A stretch of DNA of 33,261 bases from Alphaproteobacteria bacterium (GTDB lineage: Bacteria; Pseudomonadota; Alphaproteobacteria; CACIAM-22H2): the NCBI GenBank assembly GCA_016793165.1, contig JAEULA010000122.1, positions 1 to 33,261 on the forward strand, given 5' to 3'. The position numbers and the translations under genes were made by a program. The notes beneath the pieces are model-generated. The model saw nothing but the letters and a program-made list of their open reading frames with translations. It was not told the DNA's origin and searched no databases. Positions within the stretch are counted from its first letter, which is position 1, and each line of letters starts with the position of its first letter. Below are positions 15,390 through 26,091 of the stretch, piece after piece.

Positions 15390-17471
15390 TCAGCCGTAGA
15401 TGAAGTCCGTCGTCTTCCAGTTGTAGCCGTTGGCGGCGGTGATCGTCGCGCCGTCGGACAAGGTCGCGACGCTGCCGCTGGTGGATCGCAGGAAGACGCC
15501 GTCGCGCATGACGATCTTGTCCTCGGACGCCACGAAGTCGGTGATCCGGTCGTTGCCGGAGCTGTGGCCGTACAGGAAGCGATCCTGCCCGATGCCGCCG
15601 GTGAGCACGTCGTTGCCGCGGCCGCCCCAGATCGAGTTGCCGCCACCGTTGCCGACGAGGACGTCGTTGGCATCGCCGCCGTAGAGGCGCTCGATCCACG
15701 TCCCTTGCTGGATGGCGACGTAGTTGCCCGCGATCGTGCCGCCGGTGCGCAGATCGAAGTTGACGCTGGTCGTCACCGCGCTTGCATTCACCGTGTCCAT
15801 GCCGCGCGTGTCGACCAGGGTGCGGCGCGAGGCGTCGAGACCGTACTTGGCGAATTCGTCCGTGTAGACGTACTGGTCGTTGTAGGTGACGTCGTCGCCG
15901 TAGGCGTTCAGGGTCCACGAGACCAGCTTGTTGCTGCTGCTGACGCCGCCCGTGCCGACGTCCTGGACCTTGAGCGTCCAGGTCCCGGCCGACGACTCGT
16001 CCCAGAACTGGGTCGAGCTCAGCGAGAAGACGATGTTGTCCATGCTCGTGCCGCTGCCCGCCGCGCCGCGCGCGACGCCCGGGCGATCGATCAGGAAGCT
16101 CTCCGTGCCCTTCGGGCTGATCAGGGATACGCGCAGGTCGCCGATGAAGTCGTGCGAGATGTTGAGATCGACTTCCATCTTGTCGATGTCCATCGCGCGC
16201 GTGAGATTCAGCGTCGAGTACACCGTGCCGGTGCTCCCGATCGTGAGGTTCGGCGTCGCCGTGGCGGATGCGACGTCCATCGTCGAATAGGTCGACCGCA
16301 GGGTCCAGGTCTCCGCGATCCGGACGGCGTCGTGCGCGTTGACGAGCCCGAACCCGTAGTCGGACGACGTGTGCATGCCGCCGCCGTTCCAGTTGTCGGA
16401 GTGGTTGAGCTGCCAGCTCGAGCGGGTGGAGTCGGTGAGTCGCGCGGAATAGGCCAGGATCTCCTGCACGTCGCGATAGCCGAGATTCCTGTTGGCCTCG
16501 AGCATCAGGCCGACGACGCCGGAGACGATCGGCGCGGCGAAGGAGGTGCCGTTCATGGTCACCGTGTCGCCGGAGTTGTAGCCGCCGTTCGTCGCGTCCG
16601 TCGTGAGGATGCCGACGCCGGGCGCCGAGACGAGCAGCGCGGCGCCGGGATTGGAGAACGACGCGACCACGCCGCTCGAGTCCGTCGCGGCGACGGCCGT
16701 CGTGTAGATCGAATTCTGATGGTTGTGGTAGTTCACGTCGTCGCCCGAGGCGCGACCGTTGCCGGCGGCGAAGATGACGTTCGTGCCGAGCCCGCCGCGA
16801 CCGGTGGACACGGCGTTCACGAGCTCGGCCTCGACGCCGCTCATCCAGCCGTTGAAATTGTCGCTGAACATCGCGGTGTAGCCCCACGAGTTGTTCGCGA
16901 CGTCGGCTTTGGCGGCCTCGTGCAGGGCGTCCATGATCTGGTAGGCGTTGCCCGCCGCCCCGTAGCCGATGCGCAGGCCGATCAGCGACGCATCCGGCGC
17001 CACGCCGACCAGGCCCACGCCGTTGTCGTCCGCGCCGATGACGCCCATCACCGTGGTGCCGTGGTTGTTGCCGGTCTCGTTGATGGCGTCGTTGTCGTAC
17101 TTGATCAGATCCTGATCCGCGTTGCGATTGTAGTTCTTGGTCAGATCGTAGTGGTTGTAGTCGAAACCGTCGTCGATCACCGCGATCTTGATGCCGGCGC
17201 CGCGATACTCCGACCACACGGACTGGACGTTGATCCCGGCGGACCCGGGCGCGGCACCGCTGTTCACGTACCACTGCGAGCCGAGGAGCGTGTCGCTCGG
17301 GGCCGCAGTGCTCTTCGTCCATGTCGCATCGGGGCCGGCGAGCGTCGGTGCGGCCGGCGCGGCCCGGACGGGCGCGCTCGGGCTGACGTCGATGGGCTCG
17401 GCATGGTCGAGGTGGAAGGCGTTGTTCTCGAATTGGGTCTCATTCGAGTCGAACTGACGGCGACGCTGCAT
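15390..17471 (-). CDS. Secreted S8 subtilase with P-domain and RTX calcium-binding repeats
   Basis: A 693-residue kexin/furin-type serine protease. The catalytic set is Asp100 (AVIDDGFD), His137 (NNHGTTVMG), oxyanion Asn238 (AAGNGR) and Ser310 (NGTSFAAP). A proprotein-convertase P-domain follows at roughly residues 395-540 (SHDFIGDLRVSLISP, WTLKVQDVGTG). The C-terminus has degenerate RTX nonapeptides at about 600-640 (LYGGDANDVLVG, IWGGRGNDVLTGG) and the peptidase/hemolysin C-terminal DRITDF segment. There is no Sec signal peptide, as expected for type I secretion with a C-terminal signal. AGGAG precedes the ATG. The PrtD/PrtE-type exporter is encoded divergently 312 bases away, and this protease is its probable substrate. 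Confidence 0.95.
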   Translation of the reverse strand: MQRRRQFDSNETQFENNAFHLDHAEPIDVSPSAPVRAAPAAPTLAGPDATWTKSTAAPSDTLLGSQWYVNSGAAPGSAGINVQSVWSEYRGAGIKIAVIDDGFDYNHYDLTKNYNRNADQDLIKYDNDAINETGNNHGTTVMGVIGADDNGVGLVGVAPDASLIGLRIGYGAAGNAYQIMDALHEAAKADVANNSWGYTAMFSDNFNGWMSGVEAELVNAVSTGRGGLGTNVIFAAGNGRASGDDVNYHNHQNSIYTTAVAATDSSGVVASFSNPGAALLVSAPGVGILTTDATNGGYNSGDTVTMNGTSFAAPIVSGVVGLMLEANRNLGYRDVQEILAYSARLTDSTRSSWQLNHSDNWNGGGMHTSSDYGFGLVNAHDAVRIAETWTLRSTYSTMDVASATATPNLTIGSTGTVYSTLNLTRAMDIDKMEVDLNISHDFIGDLRVSLISPKGTESFLIDRPGVARGAAGSGTSMDNIVFSLSSTQFWDESSAGTWTLKVQDVGTGGVSSSNKLVSWTLNAYGDDVTYNDQYVYTDEFAKYGLDASRRTLVDTRGMDTVNASAVTTSVNFDLRTGGTIAGNYVAIQQGTWIERLYGGDANDVLVGNGGGNSIWGGRGNDVLTGGIGQDRFLYGHSSGNDRITDFVASEDKIVMRDGVFLRSTSGSVATLSDGATITAANGYNWKTTDFIYG

Positions 17472-17783
17472 TCTTCAAGCTCCTGAAAGAGAGGCGGAGC
17501 GCTCGGCGCTCCCTCGGGATGGCGCGGAACCTGACACGCGGCGATTTAGGCTCGGCTGAATCGAAGCCGTGACTTTCGATCGACTTTGCACGCATCGCCG
17601 TCTTGTCGCCGGCTTGTCACACCGCGGCGCGCGCGTCCTTAAGGTTCTGTTAACCGCCGCCGCCCGATCCATGAACGCGACGGCGGGCAGCGCTCCGCGC
17701 GGCGCGCGCCTCCGCTTCACGATTAATTCGGGCCTCTTATTGTTTGCTAGGCGCTCGCGCCAAATCGCCGGTCACAGGGACAG
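17472..17783. promoter_or_regulatory. Divergent regulatory region of the protease and its exporter
   Basis: This 312-base gap is clearly more AT-rich at 17639-17755 than the neighbouring genes. It carries the CtrA-type box listed separately. TTAATT (17723) and GCTAGG are separated by 17 bases and could be a weak promoter reading towards the exporter, but they match sigma-70 poorly. A short direct repeat CTTGTC (17602 and 17613) is present. No family A or B element occurs here. Confidence 0.5.
17639..17653. promoter_or_regulatory. CtrA-type binding site (TTAA-N7-TTAA)
   Basis: TTAA, seven bases (GGTTCTG), then TTAACC: a perfect match to the full-site consensus of the alphaproteobacterial cell-cycle/motility regulator CtrA. 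It lies 131 bases before the exporter start and 168 bases from the protease start. TTAA tetramers are very rare in this GC-rich window, which raises the weight of the match. Binding itself is inferred. Confidence 0.6.
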
Positions 17784-19532
17784 ATGAATCAGTCGCAACA
17801 ATCTCCGACCCGCCTCACCAGCCAGATGCGGGGGACCTTCGTCACGGTCGGAATCTTCAGCGCCGTCATCAATGTGCTGATGCTGGCCTCGCCGCTCTAC
17901 ATGATGCAGGTCTTCGACCGCGTGGTCGCAAGCCGCTCGTGGGAGACGCTGATCTATCTCACCGCCATCGCGCTGGGGGCGCTGGCCGTGATGGCGGCGA
18001 TCGACACGCTGCGCAGCCGCCTGATGACGCGCGTCGGCGAATGGCTCGAGCGCAAGGCGGGCAACGACGCCTTCCATCAGGCCGTGCTGCGGATGCCCGG
18101 CGGCCGGGCGCGTCGCAGCGGCGACGAGGCGCTGCGCGACATCGCGCGGGTCCGCGGCTTTCTCACGAGCCCGGTCGCGCTCGCGATCTTCGATGTGCCG
18201 TGGATGCCGCTCTACTTCGTCCTGACCTTCCTGCTTCATCCCCTGCTCGGCTGGGCGGCGGTCGTCGGCGGGATCGTGCTGATGGGTGTCGCGATCCTCG
18301 GCGACATTTCGACGCGCCGGCCGACCTCGGTTGCCGGCGAGGCGAACGAGCGCGCGATGCGGATCATGGCCGGCGCCCAGCGCAACGCCGAGGCGCTGCA
18401 GGCGATGGGCCTCGCGGCCTCCGTCGCGTCGCGCTGGGCCAATGCGATGGACGGGGCGCACACGGCCAGCCGCTCGGCGTCGGATCGCATGGCGATCCTC
18501 TCCGGCATGAGCAAGTTCCTGCGCTTCGGCCTGCAGATCGCGATCCTGGGGATCGGCGCCTGGCTCGTGGTGGAGCAGCAATTGACGGGCGGCGCTTCGA
18601 TCGCCGCTTCGATCATCATCAGCCGCGCCCTCGGACCGATCGACCACGCGATCGGCTCGTGGCGGCAGATCGTCGCATCGCACCAGGCCTGGCAGCGGCT
18701 GAAGGCCTTCCTGGCGGTCTCGGGTCCGGCGCGGCGGACGGCGCTGCCGCCCCTGCGCGGCGCGCTCGCCTGCGAGCATGTCACCTACTGCCTGCCGGGC
18801 ATCGAGCGCCCGCTGCTGCGCGACGTGAGCTTCGCGGTGCCGGCCGGCCGCTCGCTCGCGATCGTCGGCCCCTCGGGATCCGGCAAATCCACGCTCGCGC
18901 GGCTGATGGTGGGGGTGCTCGCGCCGACCGCGGGGACGGTGCGGCTGGACGGCGCCGACGCGTTCGCCATGCCGCGCGAGGAGGCCGGCCCGCAGATCGG
19001 CTACCTGCCGCAGGATGTCGAGCTGTTCGGCGGGACCGTCGCGGAGAACATCGCGCGCATGGAAGAGCCCGACGACTCGCTGGTCGTCACCGCGGCGCGG
19101 CGTGCCCGCGTCCACGACATGATCCTGCGGATGCCGGCGGGCTACGAATCCGAGGTCGGTGACGACGGCAGCCGCCTCTCGGGCGGCCAGCGCCAGCGGG
19201 TCGGCCTGGCTCGCGCGCTGTACGGCGAGCCGCGCTTCCTGGTGCTCGACGAGCCGAACGCCAATCTGGACATCGAAGGCGAGGAGGCCCTGGTCGAGGC
19301 GCTGCGCGAGCAGCAGCCGCGCGGTGCCACCGTCGTCATGGTCACGCACCGCCTCAATCTGGTGGCGCTCGCCGATTACGTGCTGCTGCTGCGCGAGGGC
19401 GCGGTCGAGATGTTCGGGCCGCGCGACGAGGTGCTCGCGCGCCTGCGCGGGCCGCGTCCGGCGCCGGCGCCCGCCGAGCAGATCGCGCAGAACAGGGCGC
19501 GGGGCGTCGCAGTCGCGGGAGGTGCGGCATGA
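17784..19532 (+). CDS. Type I secretion permease/ATPase, PrtD family
   Basis: A 582-residue ABC exporter half-molecule of the PrtD/RsaD kind, which lacks an N-terminal C39-like domain. The transmembrane part covers about residues 18-285 with helices around 20-42, 55-72, 133-170 and 245-285. The ATPase has Walker A GPSGSGKST at 362-370, signature LSGGQ at 465-469, Walker B FLVLDE at 485-490 and the H-loop in VMVTHRLN. The ending is Pro/Ala-rich. It is the first gene of an exporter operon, and its stop overlaps the adaptor start by four bases (ATGA). It faces the RTX subtilase gene and probably drives its export across both membranes. No outer-membrane TolC-like partner is in the window. Confidence 0.95.
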   Translation: MNQSQQSPTRLTSQMRGTFVTVGIFSAVINVLMLASPLYMMQVFDRVVASRSWETLIYLTAIALGALAVMAAIDTLRSRLMTRVGEWLERKAGNDAFHQAVLRMPGGRARRSGDEALRDIARVRGFLTSPVALAIFDVPWMPLYFVLTFLLHPLLGWAAVVGGIVLMGVAILGDISTRRPTSVAGEANERAMRIMAGAQRNAEALQAMGLAASVASRWANAMDGAHTASRSASDRMAILSGMSKFLRFGLQIAILGIGAWLVVEQQLTGGASIAASIIISRALGPIDHAIGSWRQIVASHQAWQRLKAFLAVSGPARRTALPPLRGALACEHVTYCLPGIERPLLRDVSFAVPAGRSLAIVGPSGSGKSTLARLMVGVLAPTAGTVRLDGADAFAMPREEAGPQIGYLPQDVELFGGTVAENIARMEEPDDSLVVTAARRARVHDMILRMPAGYESEVGDDGSRLSGGQRQRVGLARALYGEPRFLVLDEPNANLDIEGEEALVEALREQQPRGATVVMVTHRLNLVALADYVLLLREGAVEMFGPRDEVLARLRGPRPAPAPAEQIAQNRARGVAVAGGAA

Positions 19533-20920
19533 ACAGCGTCCATTCGCTTCCCAGCGCGCTGGCCGGGCGCGAGATCGGGGCACCCGTCCCCGCCGCGCGC
19601 AAGGCGCAGAGCCCGCGTGCGGTCGGCGTGCCCGTGCGGCCCGCGACGCGATTCGATTCGGGGCTCGGCTGGCTGCTCGTCGCGCTGTTCGTCGCGGGGC
19701 TCGGCGGCTGGGCGGCGCTGGCGCCGCTCGCCGCGGCGACGATGGCGCCGGGTCAGATCGTGGTCGAGGGCAGCCGGCGAACGGTGCAGCATCTCGAAGG
19801 CGGGATCATCCGCGAGTTCCTCGTTCGCGACGGCGCCGTGGTCGGCGTCGGCGACGTGCTCGTGCGACTCGACGACACTCAGACGGCGGCGACGACCGAC
19901 GCCTTGCGCGGGACGGTCGACGGGTTCCGCGCGCTCGACGCGCGGCTGACCGCCGAGCGCGACGATGCGGCCGCGATCGCCTTTCCGGAGGAGCTCCTGG
20001 CGCGCCGGGCCGACCAACGCGTGGCCGAGATACTTTCTGGGCAGGAGGCGATTTTCGTGAGCCGCCGGGTGGCGATGGAGGGGCAGGTCTCGATCCTGCG
20101 TCAGCGCATCGAGCAGCTGCGGACCGAGATCCGCAGCTACGAGTCCCAGGTCCGCTCGCTCGACGAGCAGCTCGGCTACGTGAAGGGCGAGGTCGACGAC
20201 GTGCGCAGCCTCGTCGACAAGGGGCTCGAGCGGCGGCCTCGGCTGCTGTCGCTGCAGCGAACCGCCGCCCAGCTGGTCGGCGCGCGTGACCAGCAGGAAG
20301 GCCTGATCGCCAAGGGTCGCCAGGCGATCGGCGAGACCGAGCTCCAGCTCATGCAGATCCGCAATGCCCGGCAGGCCGAGGTCGCGGCCGAGCAGCGCGA
20401 CCTTCAGACACGCCTCGCCGAAGCCGAGGAGAGGCTGCGCGCCGCCAACGACGTGCAGCGCCGCCGCGAAGTGGTCGCGCCGGTCGCCGGCACGGTCACG
20501 TCGCTTCGCTTCCACACCGTCGGCGGCGTCGTTCGGCCCGGCGAGCCGCTGCTCGACATCGTGCCCCGCAACGAGGGGCTGGTGGTCGAGGTCCGCGTGC
20601 AGCCGACCGACATCGACGTCGTCGAGGTCGGCATGCTCGCCGAGGTGCGGCTTTCGGCGTTCAAGCAGCGCACCGTGCCGACGATCCTTGGCAAGGTCGT
20701 CTACGTGGCCGCGGACGTCGAGGCGGATCCGCGCGGCATGCAGTCCTTCTATCGCGCGAAGGTGCGCATCGACGATGCGCAGCTCGCCGCGCTGCAGGAC
20801 GTGCAGCTGGCCCCGGGCATGCCGGCCGAGGTCATGATCAAGGCCGGGGAGCGCACGATGCTCCGATATCTGGCCCAGCCGATCCTCGACAGCTTCCATC
20901 GCGCGTTCCGCGAGCAGTAG
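19529..20920 (+). CDS. Type I secretion adaptor, HlyD/PrtE family
   Basis: A 463-residue membrane-fusion protein. A single membrane segment lies at about residues 46-69 (LGWLLVALFVAGLGGWAALAPL) after a cytoplasmic head. VEGSRRTVQHLEGGIIREFLVRDGAVVGVGDVLVRLDDTQ begins the lipoyl half-motif, long coiled-coil regions rich in Gln, Arg and Glu follow at about 150-320, and the second lipoyl half (VVAPVAGTVTSLRFHTVGGVV, core APVAGTVTSL) and beta-barrel close the protein. The GMPAEVMIKAGERTMLRYLAQPI ending is typical of PrtE/RsaE adaptors. It bridges the PrtD-type ABC protein and an outer-membrane channel. Its ATG overlaps the ATPase stop, so the two are made together. Confidence 0.95.
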   Translation: MNSVHSLPSALAGREIGAPVPAARKAQSPRAVGVPVRPATRFDSGLGWLLVALFVAGLGGWAALAPLAAATMAPGQIVVEGSRRTVQHLEGGIIREFLVRDGAVVGVGDVLVRLDDTQTAATTDALRGTVDGFRALDARLTAERDDAAAIAFPEELLARRADQRVAEILSGQEAIFVSRRVAMEGQVSILRQRIEQLRTEIRSYESQVRSLDEQLGYVKGEVDDVRSLVDKGLERRPRLLSLQRTAAQLVGARDQQEGLIAKGRQAIGETELQLMQIRNARQAEVAAEQRDLQTRLAEAEERLRAANDVQRRREVVAPVAGTVTSLRFHTVGGVVRPGEPLLDIVPRNEGLVVEVRVQPTDIDVVEVGMLAEVRLSAFKQRTVPTILGKVVYVAADVEADPRGMQSFYRAKVRIDDAQLAALQDVQLAPGMPAEVMIKAGERTMLRYLAQPILDSFHRAFREQ

Positions 20921-20944
20921 CCGGCCGGGCGCGGTCCCGGGCGA

Positions 20945-20968
20945 TCGCCGCGCGGGTGGGCGCGGCGA
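20945..20968. terminator. Strong GC hairpin after the exporter operon
   Basis: TCGCCGCGC and GCGCGGCGA pair perfectly (nine base pairs) around a GGGTGG loop, 24 bases after the adaptor stop. A weaker CCGGG/CCCGG hairpin sits just before it. No T-run follows, so it may be a Rho-assisted or attenuating structure rather than a full intrinsic terminator. Confidence 0.4.
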
Positions 20969-21028
20969 CGCGGACAAGCGCGGGCGCACCCGCTACTCTA
21001 CCCGCAAGGGAAGACAGCGGGAGGACGC

Positions 21029-22707
<1,679 letters not shown>

Positions 22708-22711
<4 letters not shown>

Positions 22712-25455
22712 GCGACGCGATCCGTTTCAAGCTCGACGGCGTCGAGGTCGAGGCGCTGCCGGACGAGAGCATCTGGCAGGTCGCGCGCCGCGTCGGCGTC
22801 GAGATCCCGCATCTCTGCCATTCGCCCGAGCCCGGCTATCGCGCCGACGGCAATTGCCGCGCCTGCATGGTCGAGATCGCGGGCGAGCGCACGCTGGCCG
22901 CCTCGTGCATCCGCAAGCCGCGCCCGGGCATGGAGGTGACGGTCGCCTCGGAGCGCGCCAAGTCGGCGCGCCGCATGATCTTCGAGCTGCTCGCGGCCGA
23001 CCAGGGGGAGCGGCCGGCGGCCCATGACCCGGAATCCCGGTTCTGGCGCTGGGCCGAGCGCGTCGGCGTTTCGCAGTCGCGCTTCGCGGCCCGCAAGCCG
23101 GCGCCGCGTGATGCCAGCCATCCGGCGATCGCCGTGCAGCTCGACGCGTGCATCCAGTGCGGCCTCTGCGCGCGCGCCTGTCGCGAGGTCCAGGTGAACG
23201 ACGTCATCGGACTCGCCGGCCGCGGCATGCACACGCGCGTCGCCTTCGACTTCGACGATCCGATGGGGGCGAGCACCTGCGTCGCGTGCGGCGAATGCGT
23301 GCAGGCCTGCCCGACCGGCGCGCTGCTGCCGGCGGCCGTGGTCGATGCCGAGGGGCGGATCGCGAAGCGGCCGCAGGCGTCGATCGACAGCGTGTGCCCG
23401 TATTGCGGCGTCGGCTGCCAGGTCACGTTCAAGGTCGCGGACAACGCGATCATCCAGGTCGACGGCCGCGACGGGCCGGCGAACGAGGGCCGGCTTTGCG
23501 TCAAGGGCCGGTTCGGATTCGACTACGTCGCCCATTCCCACCGGCTGACGCGTCCGCTGATCCGCCGCGACGGCATCGGCAAGCACGACGTCGAGATCGA
23601 TCCCGCGAATCCCCTGACCCATTTCCGCGTGGCGTCCTGGGACGAGGCGCTGGACCGCGCGGCAGCGGGGTTCAAGGCGATCCTCGGCGCACGCGGACCG
23701 TCGGCGCTGGCGGGCTTCGGCTCGGCCAAGGGATCGAACGAGGAGGCGTATCTCTTCCAGAAGCTCGTGCGCACCGGCTTCGGGACGAACAACGTCGACC
23801 ATTGCACGCGGCTCTGCCACGCCTCGTCGGTGGCGGCGCTGCTCGAGGGCATCGGATCGGCTGCGGTGACCGCGCCGTTCACCGCCGCGGCGGATGCCGA
23901 GGTGATCGTGGTGATCGGCGCGCGGCCGACCGAGAACCATCCGGTCGCGGCGACCTATTTCAAGCAGGCCGCCCGGCGCGGCGCCAAGCTGATCGTCATG
24001 GATCCGCGGCGCCACGCGCTGATGCGCCATGCGACGCACGCGCTGCAGTTCCGGCCGGGCACCGACGTGGCGCTGCTCAACGCGCTGCTCAACGTGATCG
24101 TCGGGGAGGAGCTGTACGACCGGCAATACGTCGCCGCCCATACCGAGGATTTCGCGCAGCTCGCCGCGCATGTGCGCGACTTCACGCCCGAGACGATGGC
24201 GCCGATCTGCGGCATCGACGCCGCGACGATCCGGGAGGTGGCGCGGGTCTACGCGCGCTCGCGGGCGTCGATCATCTTCTGGGGCATGGGCATCTCGCAG
24301 CACGTGCACGGCACCGACAATGCGCGCTGCCTGATCGCCCTCGCGCTCGCGACGGGCCAGATCGGCCGCCCCGGCACCGGGCTGCATCCGCTGCGCGGGC
24401 AGAACAACGTGCAGGGTGCCTCCGATGCCGGCCTGATCCCGATGATGCTGCCGGACTACCAGCGCGTCGCCGTGGCCGGGAACCGCCGACAGTTCGAGGA
24501 GCTCTGGGGCGCGACGCTCGACACCCGGCCGGGGCTCACGGTCGTGGAGATCATGCATGCCGCGAAGGCCGGGACGATCCGCGGCATGTACATCATGGGC
24601 GAGAACCCCGCGATGTCGGATCCGGATCTCGGCCACGCGCGCGAGGCGCTCGCGGCGCTCGATCATCTCGTCGTGCAGGACCTCTTCCTCACCGAGACCG
24701 CCAGGTACGCCGACGTGATCCTGCCGGCGACCGCCTGGCCGGAGAAGGACGGCACCGTCACGAACACGAACCGTCAGGTGCAGCTCGGGCGCAAGGCGCT
24801 GGAGCCGCCGGGCGAGGCGCGGCCCGACCTCTGGATCATCCAGGAGATCGCGCGGCGCCTCGGCCTGCCGTGGGACTACCCGCACCCGCGCGACGTCTTC
24901 GCGGAGATGACGCGCGCCATGCCCTCGCTCAAGGGAATCACCTGGACGCGGCTGGAGCGCGAGAGCTCGGTCACCTATCCCTGCGACGACGAAGCGACGC
25001 CCGGCCACGACATCGTCTTCGGCGATCGCTTCCCGACCGGCAGCGGGCGGGGTCGCCTCGTGCCGGCGCGTGTCCTGCCGCCGGGAGAGCCCGTCGACGA
25101 CGCCTTCCCGATGGTGCTGACGACCGGGCGGCAGCTCGAGCATTGGCACACCGGCGAGATGACGCGGCGCAGCCGGGCACTCGATGCGCTCGAGCCGGGC
25201 CCGGTGGCGAGCCTGTCGCCGAGCGAGCTCGCGCGCCTGGGGCTCGGCGCCGGCGGCCGCATCCGCATCGAGACCCGACGCGGGCGCGTCGAATGCCTGG
25301 CGCGCGCCGACGGCGACGTGCCGCCCGGGATGGTGTTCATGCCCTTCGCGTATCGCGAGGCGGCGGCGAACCTGCTGACCAATCCCCAGCTCGACCCTGA
25401 CGGGAAGATCCCCGAGTTCAAGTACTGCGCGGCACGCGTGTCGGCGGCCGAGTGA
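22708..25455 (+). CDS. fdsA: Formate dehydrogenase alpha subunit (molybdenum, NAD-linked)
   Basis: A 915-residue molybdenum/bis-MGD oxidoreductase that oxidises formate to CO2. The N-terminal 2Fe-2S domain has Cys37, Cys50, Cys53 and Cys67. Two 4Fe-4S ferredoxin clusters use Cys148, 151, 154, 158 and Cys191, 194, 197, 201. The cluster next to the cofactor uses Cys230, 233, 237 and 264. Catalytic Cys370 (TGC codon, not selenocysteine TGA) and His371 lie in HCTRLCHASSV. MDPRRH, GMGISQHVHGTDN and GQNNVQGASDAG bind the cofactor. Start GTG at 22708 has GGAGG seven bases upstream. This set matches FdsA of Rhodobacter capsulatus-type enzymes. The usual downstream fdsC (FdhD-like sulfurtransferase) and fdsD are not here. 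Confidence 0.96.
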
Positions 25456-25562
25456 CCCGGCCGGCGCCGCGGGCCGCGGCGCGCGCGCTCGCCGTTGACT
25501 TGCCGCCGCGCGGCCGCGAACACTCGCGGCCTCCTCCGACGTCTCCTCCGGTGATCCCCGCC

Positions 25563-26063
25563 ATGACTTCCGCGACGCGCGCCGAGCTCCTGCGTCATCT
25601 CGACTCCCTGGGCATCGAACACGACACCGTCGACCACCCGGCCGTCTTCACGGTCGAGGAAAGCCGCGCGCTGCACGAGCGCATGCCGGGGATGCATTCG
25701 AAGAACCTGTTCTTCAAGGATGCCGGCGACCGGCTCTGGCTGCTGACGGCGGAGGCCGACCGGCGCGTCGACCTGAAGACGCTGCACGCCCGCATCGGCG
25801 CCAAGCGCCTGTCCTTCGGCAAGCCCGACCTGCTGCAGGCCGTGCTCGGCGTGACGCCGGGATCGGTGACTCCCTTCGCGCTGATCAATGATCGCGATCG
25901 TCGCGTCACCTTCGTTCTCGACGCTGCGATGCTGCGCGCCGAACACGTCAATTTCCATCCGCTGGAGAACACCGCGACGACGCGCGTGACTCCGGCCGGA
26001 CTGAAGGCCTTCCTGGCGTCGACGGGGCATGCGCTCCACACGGTCGATCTCGGCGACGGCTGA
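25563..26063 (+). CDS. YbaK/ProX-type aminoacyl-tRNA deacylase
   Basis: A 166-residue free-standing editing domain of the ProXp-ala/PrdX kind, which removes alanine wrongly attached to tRNA-Pro. Conserved features are TVDHPAVFTVEESRALHERMPG (core DHPAVFT), Lys47 in HSKNLFFKD, LSFGKPDLL, GVTPGSVTPFALIND and the FHPLENTATT ending. The length fits. The ATG at 25563 starts the first helix; a longer in-frame start overlapping the FdsA stop would add an unrelated Pro/Arg-rich tail. No strong ribosome site is visible. It lies 28 bases before an Ldh-family gene and may share a transcript, without an obvious functional link to formate oxidation. Confidence 0.92.
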   Translation: MTSATRAELLRHLDSLGIEHDTVDHPAVFTVEESRALHERMPGMHSKNLFFKDAGDRLWLLTAEADRRVDLKTLHARIGAKRLSFGKPDLLQAVLGVTPGSVTPFALINDRDRRVTFVLDAAMLRAEHVNFHPLENTATTRVTPAGLKAFLASTGHALHTVDLGDG

Positions 26064-26091
26064 TCCACGCTCGCGATTCCGGGGAGCCCAC

